Made by a program: the position numbers and the translations under genes. Shown here in pieces: positions 54,343 through 64,000 of a stretch of 64,000 nt of DNA (positions are counted from its first letter, which is position 1; each line of letters begins with the position of its first letter). This DNA is from Cololabis saira (taxonomy: Eukaryota; Chordata; Actinopteri; Beloniformes; Belonidae), in contig NC_084587.1 of NCBI RefSeq assembly GCF_033807715.1, positions 12,234,942-12,298,941 on the forward strand, in the 5' to 3' direction. The notes beneath the pieces were generated by a model that saw only the letters and a program-made list of their open reading frames with translations, made no database searches and had not been told where the DNA came from.

Positions 54343-54551
54343 ATGGCGTGTCAGGAGAAAGTCTCTGCAGACCGAACTGCGGTGAGAAATCGGAAATATT
54401 CATCTCCGCCATGTGATGGAAAAATATTTCATTGTTTCTGATTGATTTTCCATGTTTGGAGGATTTTCCTTCGCGCAGGCCGGTCTTGTCGGCTGAGCAG
54501 AGTCATCTCCTCCACCTGGTGGTTCGGGAGCTGATCACACCAAGACCTTGA
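54343..54551 (+). pseudogene. f8a: Broken duplicate of f8a exons 11-12
   Basis: 54343-54381 matches exon 11 (starts ATGGCGTGTCAGGAGAAA) but lacks 17 bases inside, which shifts the frame. 54479-54551 matches exon 12 (GCTGAGCAGAGTCATCTCC) with several substitutions; its original end is lost and a TGA follows. The intron between has the same layout as in f8a. There are no other f8a exons in front of it, so it cannot make the protein. Confidence 0.85.
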
Positions 54552-54703
54552 CCGAGGTCAAGGTGTTTCGTTACAGTCCATTTTCTGCTCACTTCCTCTG
54601 GGAACAATACCTTGTTTTTATAGGCAAGGCAAGTGTATTTGTATAGCACATTTCAGTACCAAGGAAGGCAAGACAGTTAAGTAAAGAAAACCATGCCCTA
54701 AAC

Positions 54704-55290
54704 CAGTAGTTCCCAACCTTTTTTCCATGGAGCCCCCCGTACTTGTGTCTAAGACCAGCCGGGCCCCCTGACCCATACGTACTAGCACCAAAATAGTAAA
54801 GTTATTTGTTACAAACCTTTAATTGAAAAAATGAACATTAATTATGTTTTTTTGATACATTTCTCTTTGGTTTACCCTTTACTTTGTTTTTCTCACCTTC
54901 CTTTTGTGTCACCAATGTATAAAATACAACCAAAAATAATTGCAAGGACATAAAAATATTTCTGAAAAATGTCTCTTTTAATATGAGAGCAACATTTTTT
55001 AACATTTTTCCTTTAATAACCTGTCGGAGTAGTAGTATGATTAAATGTTGAATAATGATATAATAATACGTTTTTAAGTTTTTATCCTGATAAATAACTT
55101 TAAAATGACCAAAATATATTTCTAAGTGGGTTTATACAGGCTTGGATTACAGTATTCCATTAGGTGTGTTATTATGATTTTTTATTTATTTAACATGTGT
55201 AAATATAATTTTTACAACTGCATATCCTCAAAGCAGACAAAGTTTTGCGCCCCCCCAGAGATCTCTGGGACCCCAGGTTGGGAGACACTG
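54704..55290. mobile_element. hAT MITE (CAGTAGTTCCCAACC ends)
   Basis: Perfect 8-bp target duplication CCCTAAAC (54696-54703, 55291-55298). Ends CAGTAGTTCCCAACC and inverse CAGTGTCTCCCAACC. Non-coding. Inserted in the LINE block. Confidence 0.85.
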
Positions 55291-55974
55291 CCCTAAACCA
55301 TTCAGTGATCTATACACTAACAGAAGTACTTTAAAGTCTATTCTGAGATGCAGGGAACCAGTGTAAGGACCTCAGAACTGAGGGGATATGGTCCACGTTT
55401 ATATTTCTAGCAACATTCTGGATCAGCTGTAGGTGTCTGATTGACATTTTAGGCAGACCTGTCAAGACGCTGTTGCAGTAATTAATTTGACTGAAGATAA
55501 ATGCATGGATGAGTTATTCAAGATCCCGCTGAGACATTAGTCATTTGATCCTGGAGATGTTCTTCAGGTGATAGAACACAGCCTTTGTAAGTGTTTTAAT
55601 GTGTCTCTAAAAGTTCCGGTCTGAGTCCTTGACCACACCCAGATTTCGGGCCTTATTATTGGTTTCCTGGTGTAATAAGTGAAGTTGTGTGCTGACTTTT
55701 ATATTGTTTTCTTTTGGTCCAAAGACCGATCTGTTTTATGCATCTACTCAGCGCTTGTATGGCCTCATTGTCACCTGTTGACATTGTTATGTCAAGTTTT
55801 GTGTCGTCTGTGTTGTTATGATAACTTGTTTTGTTGTTAATTACTATCTGATCTAGCGGAAGCATAGATATTAAATAGGAGGGGTCCTAGGATAGAGCCT
55901 TGGGGAACTCCACATGTAATTTTTGTCAATTCTGATGAAAGTAGACCCTGTCCTTTAAGTAAGACTCACATTCA

Positions 55975-56700
55975 ATTCAATTCTATTTTTATTCATACAG
56001 CATCTATTACAACACCAGAACATGACCCCTGAGCAATTATTTACATAAAGATAAACAATTGCAGGTAAAAACTATTATGGCATCTAATACCTATTTTAAA
56101 CAGGCTTTGAATGTCTTAAAAACAAGTTTTTGATTGTTTTTGCTAAATAAGTTAGAATTTCATCTTCTAAACCATGTCTTTATCATCCCAGTCTCTAACC
56201 TCATTATCTATGCAGGATTCTGAGTAGGTGGGGCTATAATAATGAGGCACTGTGCTGATTGGCTACCTGAATGACTCGATACACCGCTACGAAAAATGGC
56301 GGAAGCTCCGGCTGGCGGAGTTAGTTGTGGGCGTGGTTTCATGCATCGGAGGCCAACCTATGTAAATTGCGCCCGTCTTTACGTAACGACGGGAGCAGAA
56401 TCTGAACGGCTCGTAGATCCACATCACACTGGACGGCTCATCCGGGCGGCTGTACAGACACTGCAGAATTTGGTTGCTTTCCTCCTTCTCTGAATTGGCA
56501 GGCTGAGGGGAGACCACTTTGTATATGTTAAAGCAAGAAAAAACGTGTTTTTCATAATAGGTCCCCTTTATGCAAAACAGTGCCAAGGAAAAACTCCCCT
56601 TTAGGAGGGAAGGAACCTTGAGCAGGACCAGGTTCATAAGGGGGGACCCTCCTGCCGAAGGCCAGCTAGGCAGAGCAGGAAAAGAGAGATCAGACAGAGA
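55975..56700. repeat. Interspersed repeat split by a TTAA-type element
   Basis: 55975-56068 and 56575-56700 match the repeat at 13298-13693 (ACTCCCCTTTAGGAGGGA, GGGGGACCCTCCTGCCGA). The element at 56069-56573 lies between them. Confidence 0.6.
56069..56573. mobile_element. TTAA-type MITE, second copy
   Basis: Reverse-orientation relative of 4805-5282: shared segments include GGCGGAAGCTCCGGC, CTCGTAGATCCACATCACAC and the end CATAATAGGTCCCCTTTA. Its TTAA duplication is no longer clear here. Confidence 0.65.
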
Positions 56701-57229
56701 GAATGAAGAACAGAGAAAGTAGGAAAGCAGACACAATGGCTAACTGGTGCGCTACAGGGATGGCTGTATAAACAGATGTAGACAGCAGACACTGAGGTGG
56801 TCAGAGGGGGACTGCAGTTCAGCATGCAACTCCTGAGGCTCTGGCCTGCAAACATGCACAGATGAGAAAAGGAGGGGACAGACCAGTACACTACACCAGT
56901 CAAGTACCGTGCCAGAAAGTCTGACCCAATTCTCCAGCCACTCTAGCATCATACCATGGTTAACAGTGTGAAATGCTGAGGTCCAGTAACACCAGCACTG
57001 TGGTTCTTCCACAGTCTGTATTTATGTGGATGTCATTGAACTCCTTGACTAAGGGCAGTCTCAGTGCTGTGGTGAGCACGGAAACCGGACTGGAAGACGT
57101 CAAAGCGGTTGGTCAGAGTTAAGAAGGTATTTAACTGTTGAATCAGCTTTTTCAATAACCTTACTGATGAACGGAAGATTTGATGTGGATCTGCTATTTT
57201 CCAATAGCAACTTGTCTTGATTGTCTTTA

Positions 57230-57496
57230 TATTCTCAACATTTATAACATAAATATTTATCAGACATGTGTTTTTATTTATAAGGTCTTAAAGGAGGAAA
57301 GCATTCCTGCTCACCTCAAAGACTATTTTACTACAAACTCTCAGGTCCAGACTTATGCAACCCCTCGAGCATTAGATCTGCATCCTCCAAAATGTGTTAC
57401 AACCAGGGGTAAATATGCAATACGGTACAGGGGTGTCAAACTATGGAATACGTATTCCCATTTAGCAAAAAAATGCTTCTCTGTACAAGGTTTTAA
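57230..57496 (+). pseudogene. LINE C-terminal fragment
   Basis: A plus-strand frame with KVLKEESIPAHLKDYF, then LHPPKCVTTRGKYAIRYRGV and KLWN. This resembles the C-terminal thumb of fish non-LTR RTs. It is cut by a TTAA element at 57497. Confidence 0.55.
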
Positions 57497-57826
57497 AGGA
57501 GCATGAGGCTCCTTTTAAGAAATGGGACTCTCTAGCGCCACCCTTCACTACGACGGCCGTCGGGGGTACTGCAGCCAACAGTGAAGCCGGCACGGGAGAA
57601 CGGGGAGAACGCACATGCAGCGTGATGTGACGTCACATCCGCAGGACAGCGCGGGAAACTCGGCCCCAGCACTGCAGAACATTTTGCAGCACACAGCCTG
57701 TTCAAGGCAAATGAGAGATACACTAGAGGGCTCATTCGTTTTGGTTTGGAACGCTTCATCTGACATTATTACTAGAAAACTTAAAACGTTTACGAATTTT
57801 TTTCATAAATCCTGCCTCAAGCTCCT
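57497..57826. mobile_element. TTAA-flanked MITE (AGGAGC ends)
   Basis: 330 bp, TTAA at 57493-57496 and 57827-57830. Ends AGGAGCATGAGGC and GCCTCAAGCTCCT. Confidence 0.7.
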
Positions 57827-58400
57827 TTAAAGGATGTCTGAAACACCACTTAATTTTTGTTTTGTAAATGGAACTGCTCTGGCATAAGTAATGGATGTGC
57901 TGAAAAATGTTACCGTCTTGTGTAATCTCCTTGAAATTATTTTTTGTTTGTGTTCATTTGGTTTGTTATTTAGTGGTTTATTTTTTGTTTGTTTCTTAAT
58001 TATTAAATTGTACTCTTTATCGTTATTCATATATCCGATCATTTTTCTTTTGTGTAAATTCTTTGTAATTTTCATTTATTTCTATCATCTATAGATTTCT
58101 AACTACTCATTTGTATATTTTGTTTTTATAAGTATGATATTACATTTTATGTTAAAGGTATTGTGACATGAAAAACACATTTTTCTTGATTTTTTGTGTT
58201 TTGTTGGGTGTCTTGACATCAATTACACCCAAAAAACAACAAACTTTTAACATTCAGTGTATTGTGTGCTTTCTGGGATTTTCCGCATAACTGCAAAAAC
58301 GGCGCACCTGGTTTGGTGGCGGGCCGTGACGTCAGGGCCCGCTAAATCACCGCCCCCTCCACCCAGCTCCCTGCCTCCTCTCCTCTCCAGCGCACCATAA

Positions 58401-58518
58401 AGGCTGATTTATGGTTCCGCGTTACACCGACGCAGAGCCTACGGCGTAGGGTTACGCGGCGACGCGCACCGTACGCGTAGGATCTGCGTCGATTTAACGC
58501 GGAACCATAAATCAGGCT
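58401..58518. mobile_element. GC-rich palindromic MITE, copy 3
   Basis: AGGCTGATTTATGGTTCCGC with its inverse; TAA at 58398-58400 and 58519-58521, as expected for Harbinger-type insertion. Confidence 0.8.
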
Positions 58519-58716
58519 TAACACGGAGCAGTTTAGAGCCTCTTCTGTTCTAATCACCGGAGGAGAACTGCTAAGAAGACCCGCGGCCACTGACTGGACT
58601 TAAGATAAGGAGACACTGCTGCTTGCATGCCTTTATTTTTATGATTGTTTGCTGTGGACTGTCTGCTTCGCCGTGCTGCTTTTCCGTGCATGCTTCGCCT
58701 GTCGCTCCCGGCTTAA

Positions 58717-58885
58717 TGCCGCGTTCCATTTACCTCGGAAATCGGAACTGGGAACTGGGAACTCGGGGGTGGTGAAGATTCTCCCCCTTTACCAGTAGGA
58801 GATCCCACTTCGAGGGGCGTTCCAGTTGAAAATTCCGACTGGGAACTAGGAAATTCCGACTTCCGAGGACAAATGGAACGCGGCA
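58717..58885. mobile_element. Palindromic MITE (TGCCGCGTTCC ends)
   Basis: 169 bp, ends TGCCGCGTTCCATTT and inverse, TAA on both sides (58714-58716, 58886-58888). The interior repeats GGAACTGGGAACT and its complement. Confidence 0.8.
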
Positions 58886-59278
58886 TAACTCTCCGACGCC
58901 GCTGTGAGCGTATTGCTCGCGGGGAGCTGCGGTCCCGGTCCTCTGGTCCCGGTTGGACTTCATCCCCGGGCTGTAGTCGCACTGTCTGGCTGTGTGTCGG
59001 TGTTTGTGGTCGGTGTGCGCGCGTGTGTGTGAAGACGGCAGAAGTATGTAGCGGTTGGTTGGAGGAGGTTTGGAGGAGGAGCGGAGCAATGATTGACAGG
59101 AAAGGGGAAAAAGGACCCGTTTTTCACGGCGCAAAAAAACACTGTAATAAAAAGCCAGGAATGGAGTACTAGAGTGAAGTTTTTCTTGTTACACTCTTTT
59201 AGACACATTTGAGGGATGTTGGCCAAGACTTTTAATAGTGTTAAAAGCATGTTAAAAATGATGTCACAATACCTTTAA

Positions 59279-60635
59279 CTATAGGTGGAGGCACCTGATA
59301 AGCTCTTTGAATTATTGCCTCTTCCTGCACTTTAATTTGTAAAGTTGTTACTTTTATTTGTGTAATGTTTAAATGTGCAAATAAATAAATCTAAAATCTA
59401 AAAATTTTTATTTTTCAGCAGTGGTTTGATGACTGCTGTCTTCAATGTCTTCAAGGTCTTCAAGGTCTTCAAGGTGGGGGCAAAACCCCTGACAAAAGGG
59501 ATGAGTTCACTATTTGAGTCAGATCAGATGCCACGACGGGTAAAACCTTCTGGAAGAAAGCTGTGGGGGAAATGTGGAGACAACAGGATGCTGAGTTTAG
59601 CTGATCCATAATATCCTCCAGGTGTTTGTAGTTAATTGTGTCATTTTGTCCAGATTGGTTTTAATTGGAGACAGCACTGTTGCTGGACGTGATGTGGACG
59701 CACTGACTGCTTTTCTTACCTTCTGGATTTTCTCAGTGAAGACGTTTATTGCAGCCTTTCGTAGGGTGGAGTTCAGACGCTGCTGACACGGGAGGGTTTG
59801 TTCTTTGGTTCACAGCAGCAAACAAACAATAGCAGGACTGTTATCTGTGTTTTTGTTGATGATTTCAGGAAAGAAATCATCCCTTCCTCAGTTGTAAATT
59901 TTGCCTGTGAAGTCTCTCTCTTTATAAATATCATAGTGAACCTCAGGTCGAGTCTTTTTATAAGGGAACATTCCTGTTTCCGAGCCTGGGGAAGGCCTGA
60001 AGAGGCTGCTTTCAACATTTAGATGTTTTAACTCACCCAAAAATGCAAGTAATGCAAAAAATGGAGTCTTTATTGAGTCGTGCGGTTCTGGAAAATTCAT
60101 CTTTGTTTTACGAATATTGTGTCAAGTACTAGTGATGCAAGGTTGTCATGTTTCTAACGTAATTCAGATGTTGGTGGGTTTTTTTACACTGCAGAGTTAA
60201 AACCCCAAAATGATGTGATTTGAAGCAGTTCTGAGTGAAAACGGAACAGAATATTGCAGTAAAATGACAATTTTTTACCATTTGGGGCACAATAAGCTGC
60301 TATTTTAGCCTTGATGCCTATCTATCTCCAGTGAGGCAGAGCGGACGGTCGATTGTAAACATCGTTTACATTGATTAGAAGTGCTGTGATGTGATGATCC
60401 ACCGCCACTAGCTGCCGCTTCAACACTTTCAGGCCCTCTGGGACTCGATCTCAAGCCTCTGACTCCACTTAAAAAGGTCACTGCACTCATATAATTATGT
60501 GAGAGTGTGTCCAGACAAACTGAAGTAATTATACCTTTTTGTAGATGTGTAAAAAGTACATCCTCTGTTCCACGCCTTGTTATGCAGTCGTACAAGTTAG
60601 CTGCCGTTTTGGACAAACTACTGTCAATATAAATA

Positions 60636-60640
<5 letters not shown>
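59279..60640. other. Rest of the LINE block, then copy B flank
   Basis: 59400-59760 has a TCTTCAAGG triple repeat (59448-59473) and a sequence pattern often seen in fish LINE bodies. From 59950 the sequence aligns with the f8a 3' flank (AACATTCCTG, CTTTCAACATTTAGATGTT). No gene seen. Confidence 0.5.

Positions 60641-60692
<52 letters not shown>
60640..60692. repeat. (TA)n microsatellite
   Basis: About 50 bp of pure TA; a short (TAA)n tract follows at about 60873-60905. Confidence 0.9.
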
Positions 60693-60696
<4 letters not shown>

Positions 60697-60873
60697 TGTG
60701 TGTGTGGTGTGATTATGTGTGTAAGTAGATATATACATATAGTATAGTGTAAATAAGTATATTTATATAAATATTTATATGGGCATGCGGTACAAATATA
60801 TAGAAATATTCAACTATGTGTATGTATGCATGTATAAGTATGTGTGTGAGTATAATTACAGTATATAATAATC

Positions 60874-60905
<32 letters not shown>

Positions 60906-60906
<1 letters not shown>

Positions 60907-62312
60907 TTATTTAGCAGTGTGAGTACAGTGTGTGGATATTTATAAATACGGGTTAAATGATCAGTGAATGGGGGTAGGACTAAATAAATTAACACTTCTT
61001 CCTACTCCTTTTTTGGCACATGTAAATCAAGATAGCAAGTTTTAAAGGATGTTTTCTTAAACTTATCATGAAGTGTTGTTTCTTTTTCTTTTTTTGACAT
61101 GTACAAAAATAAATACATAAATCAAATCAAATCAAAATAAAAGAGTTAATGGCTTCTGTTTCAGGCGTTAGTCGTCCACTGACGGTTTGTGTGATTAAGG
61201 TGGTGAGCAGACGTAGATGCTGCTACTAACAGCCTTTATACACACTTGCACAGTTAAAATCGCCTCCATCTGCACTACTAGTGAACCGTTTTGCCTCAAA
61301 CGGATGAGTTGTAACTCAAAACTGCTTTTATTCACATTGTTTTGGTCCCTTAAATGTTTAAACTCTTATAACAGATGTGGGCTTGTTTTAAATGTAATCC
61401 CAGATTATTATTTTACCGTCAGGGTTACAACTGGAGCATGCTGGGTAAAAAGTTGTTTTTAGGTAGTACACAACCTGCTCTTTGCTTGGTTTACATCAGT
61501 AAATCTTTATAATTACCCAGACTGACACAGATGGCGGTTAATTTCTAACTATACCCCCCCCCCGTGCTTCACGCAACTCTACCTCATTTAAAAAGACAAC
61601 AATTTATATCCTTCGTCTTGACTGAAAGCTGTAAGTATATCAAGTATATCAAACATGAGCTGAGTCTTAATTCATTTTTATTAATAAATGACATTAAGTT
61701 CCAACGTAATTACAAACAAAGGTTTTGAATGCATAGTTCTGTCACGTCGTGAAAGGAAACAGCATTTTCTCCCGTCCCGGGATCATCTTAGTGTTCACTT
61801 GTACATTTGTCCTCATAGCAGCCAGACACCGACGCAGAGTAATACATGGTTACGAAACACGCATAAAGATACAGGGTATAATGGTTAAAATGTCGATAAA
61901 ATAGAAATGCATACAGTATACTTGAGATGTAAAATAAAGATAAATGTTAAACACTGATCACGGCCTGTGGCATCCAGACGTTCATCTCAGGAACTTTTTA
62001 ACTGCGGTTTCTCTCAGTTATACTTTCTTAAACCCATCAAATCCTCCAACTGAGACCGTTCGGGAATGAACTGATGCTTTTCCTCGCAGCTCGCGGATGA
62101 AGTGCTGCGTGAGTGGACTGTGATGTCACAGCCAGCTGCCAGTCAGGTCCGTGACACATCTGGAAACGGGTTATAAACACCCCCAGCTCCTCACGCTCCT
62201 CTTCCTGACTGCAAACCTCCAAATCTGACCGTTTTCAGTGAATGAGGAGACATATAAATTCAGCTTTGAGATTAAAGGAATATTCTGGAGTTGAAACAAG
62301 CCTAACCTTTTA
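60906..62312. other. Copy B flank, no gene seen
   Basis: Decayed counterpart of about 38000-38650. Contains a TTAAAGGAATATTCTGGAGT segment (62272) that recurs in inverse form at 49150-49175 and 63945-63968, so it is itself part of a small repeat family. Confidence 0.5.
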
Positions 62313-63019
62313 CCGTATTTTCCGCACTATAAGGCGCACCTAAAAACCTTCAATTTTTTCAAAAACTGACCATGCGCCTTATATATGGATCAGTTCCGAA
62401 ACAGCTTTTTTTCTCTCTTCTCCCTCTGGATATTTTTCAGCAAAGGCTCTGTGTGTATTGTCGAAATATCTTGCGACATTTGACTGTTTATTGTTAGACA
62501 GTTTTTCTCCACAAATTAGGCCTACTGGTAGGCCACTCTTATCAGAGGTAAATGCAAATGAATCTGCCCAGGCATCATTGAATGTTCGATTTTCTTCAGA
62601 TATTTTTCTTTTCTTACATTTCTCCATACTTGGCCTTGCTGGGGTTGAAAGTCGCGACGAATGGATGGCGTTTTGGCGGGTATACCGGCTTTCGCGATTA
62701 TGATGTTTATTTTGAGCGACGATACAATAAAATATATTTATTCTAATATGTCAAGATTGCAATAATCTTACAATTTAGAACTAAAATATTAAAGAACTAA
62801 CACAAATAAAATACACTTCAATTAAATACTTCGTTTGCGGCTCCGGAGCCGCAGGTTGCCGACCCTTGGTTTACCCTTTTATTTAATTTTATTTAATGGA
62901 TGCATAACGTAACCCCAGCCTCTACTGTAGCGCCTTATAGTGTGGTGCGCCTTATATGTGGAAACAGTTTTAAAATGCGTAATTCATTGAATGTGCGCCT
63001 TATAATGCGGAAAATACGG
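62313..63019. mobile_element. TA-flanked MITE (CCGTATTTTC ends), copy 2, with nested hAT fragment
   Basis: Begins CCGTATTTTCCGCACTATAA and ends with its exact inverse; TA at 62311-62312 and 63020-63021. The inside carries a hAT-like fragment (about 62390-62875) ending GCAGGTTGCCGACCCTTGG, related to the ends of 53248-53810. Confidence 0.75.
62379..62627 (-). pseudogene. hAT-like transposase N-terminal fragment
   Basis: 82 codons on the minus strand: KKRKISEENRTFNDAWADSF, then VGLICGEKLSNNKQSNVARY and AFAEKYPEGEERKKAVSEL. The pattern (CLIC, then SN-x-x-R-H/Y-x-x-x-x-H) is the BED-like finger of hAT transposases of the ZBED5/SCAND3 type. Only one of the usual finger cysteines remains and the frame stops soon after. 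Confidence 0.65.
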
Positions 63020-63644
63020 TAGTTGGAGTCCAAAACAATGAGAGTCAAAGCTGTTTTGAGTGAGAACTGAATATTTTGGCAACTAAATAGTAAATAATCT
63101 TGTTACAGGAGGCGGTAGACACGTCGAAATACATTCCTGCTTTGGACTCGACTTGTATTTGAGGTGTTTGGGTTCCAGGGGGACAGGCAAGGTCATTTTA
63201 GGTGTGTATGTGTACAGGCGGTAAAGCAAAACGACCCTCTTGACCCGACGAGTCGCCCACCCGGGTCACAGGAACCGGTCAGCAGACGGAAACGCAGGAG
63301 TGTTCATGAGCTCTTCTTCCATAAATATACAAGTACTGAGTCAGTTTAGTGAAAGCAGAGGCCCTAAACTCGTCTCCTTCAGCATCTCTTCACATCGATC
63401 GTCAGCTTGTACGGACAAGGCCGGACAGGGAAGCACAAACGGTCCTTCTGATTGATTTTTGTGCACATTTAAAATGTTAAAACTTCAGCTTGTCTGCAGG
63501 GGCTCCATCCACACTGTTCCAGGCGGAAAAGGGTGAAACGTCGTCTCCAGGTCTGAACTGAGGCGCTGCCTCAAGTGGAATACTTGAAGTATCTTGAGGG
63601 TCTTCTTCCCGAGCGAAGGAAGGAAGGAACGGCCGATCAGAAGG

Positions 63645-63672
63645 AAGATTGGTGCAGCAAATACAGTAAGAC
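63645..63672 (+). other. Uninterrupted counterpart of the LTR element site
   Basis: GATTGGTGCAGCAAATACAG here matches the two flanks of the LTR element (GATTGGTGCAGT before 40324, CAGTGAACACAGTAA after 48646) read as one, with two or three substitutions and a single copy of the target sequence. Confidence 0.75.
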
Positions 63673-64000
63673 AAACTCTCTGCTGGTCTCATGTGGTGGG
63701 CCGAGAGACGAGATGAGACGAGGATGCTGCTTCTACGACCCAAACTGGGACAAGTGGAAGTTAATGGATGAATGAATGAATGAATGAATGGTCAGAGGCC
63801 TAAAAAGGTAAAATATTTATTTTTGGATCCATTACCTTAAAAACTAACATTATGAGCCATTTTGTTGTAAATAAAATCTGCTTTAACTCAAAACTACTTT
63901 TGACCACATTGTTTTGAACGCTCATTTCCTTCTAAAGGTTTGTTTTAACTCCAGAATGTTCCTTTAAAATAATAATCTGCTGGTCGGAGCAGACGCGAGG

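Larger units (their letters stand above)
55291..57179 (-). pseudogene. LINE RT remnant (L2/Rex1-like), interrupted
   Basis: Minus strand. 56750-57179 contains SAFHTVNHGMMLEWLENWV-like sequence (the usual pattern being D-L-S-A-A-F-D-T-V-x-H, then R-L-x-x-x-x-G). 55656-55970 contains a GVPQGSILGPLLFNIYML-like block and a catalytic site decayed to NTDDT. A repeat and a TTAA element (55975-56700) separate the halves. Confidence 0.65.
58156..59274. mobile_element. TTAA-flanked element (AGGTATTGTGACAT ends)
   Basis: 1119 bp, TTAA at 58152-58155 and 59275-59278. Ends AGGTATTGTGACAT and its inverse. Contains two TAA-flanked palindromic elements (58401-58518, 58717-58885). No transposase seen. Confidence 0.8.
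54622..59958 (-). mobile_element. Nested insertion block built on a minus-strand LINE
   Basis: In copy B the sequence is cut between TTTTTATA (54614-54621) and a second TTTTTATA (59951-59958); in copy A these two flanks are continuous (37760-37768). The block starts with GGCAAGTGTATTTGTATAGC, a segment common at fish LINE 3' ends, and holds LINE RT pieces on the minus strand plus several later insertions. It is probably one LINE insertion with an 8-bp target duplication, later filled with other elements. Confidence 0.6.
54080..64000 (+). repeat. Segmental duplication, copy B
   Basis: Second, more decayed copy of the region downstream of f8a intron 10 (see 36700-49215). It begins near the CACAACAGAGTGGTTG block at 54090, is split by a large nested insertion (54622-59958) and runs to the window end. 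The site matching the LTR element is uninterrupted here. Confidence 0.75.

Noticed and set aside
54614..54621. The f8a duplicate as a functional second gene
   Set aside because: Only the last two exons are present, exon 11 is frame-shifted and the 3' flank is split by 5.3 kb of transposons.

Overview
The window reads as teleost fish nuclear DNA. It has short GT-AG exons separated by long introns, a spliced copy of f8a (HAP40), an nfam1-like immune receptor, fish-type LINE and SINE families (L2-, RTE- and L1-like elements, a V-SINE/HE1-like SINE), many hAT, Harbinger, TTAA and TA miniature transposons, and many CA, TA and TTA microsatellites. I cannot name the species. Nothing bacterial or phage-like was seen.

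Layout. 0-7 kb: repeats with no gene I can support. 7.1-9.4 kb, minus strand: three phase-consistent coding exons of a small secreted coiled-coil protein that I do not recognise. 10.7-14.2 kb: dead LINEs (minus strand) and a Tc1 remnant. 16.5-17.2 kb: a Harbinger-type element. 19.65-27.49 kb, plus strand: a six-exon gene for a 260-residue Ig-domain, single-pass, ITAM-bearing receptor (nfam1-like). 28.07-29.34 kb: a Harbinger-type element with a transposase remnant. 30.26-37.72 kb, plus strand: twelve-exon f8a (HAP40, 317 residues) behind a CCAAT/ETS promoter. 40.32-48.65 kb: a complete Ty3/gypsy-class LTR retrotransposon with two 801-bp LTRs, a 4-bp target duplication and intact gag and pol. 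From about 49.9 kb to the end: dead LINEs, nested transposons and a second, decayed copy of the f8a 3' end with its flank.

Main points. (1) The LTRs contain a 295-bp intron-like segment with canonical splice sites, and further on the exact spliced form of its flanks, so a spliced RNA seems to have been built into the element. (2) Gag ends in the heptamer GGGAAAC directly against its stop codon, followed five bases later by a 7-bp stem; pol is in the -1 frame, which fits programmed frameshifting. (3) The stretch from about 36.7 kb to at least 49.2 kb is duplicated in direct orientation from about 54.08 kb to the window end. The second copy has a broken f8a 3' end and an empty site for the LTR element, so that insertion came after the duplication. 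(4) Three different Harbinger-type elements share GGGCC termini and 3-bp CAG/CTG target duplications, and two still hold coding remnants. All family names come from reading translated motifs and element ends by eye; no search was run.
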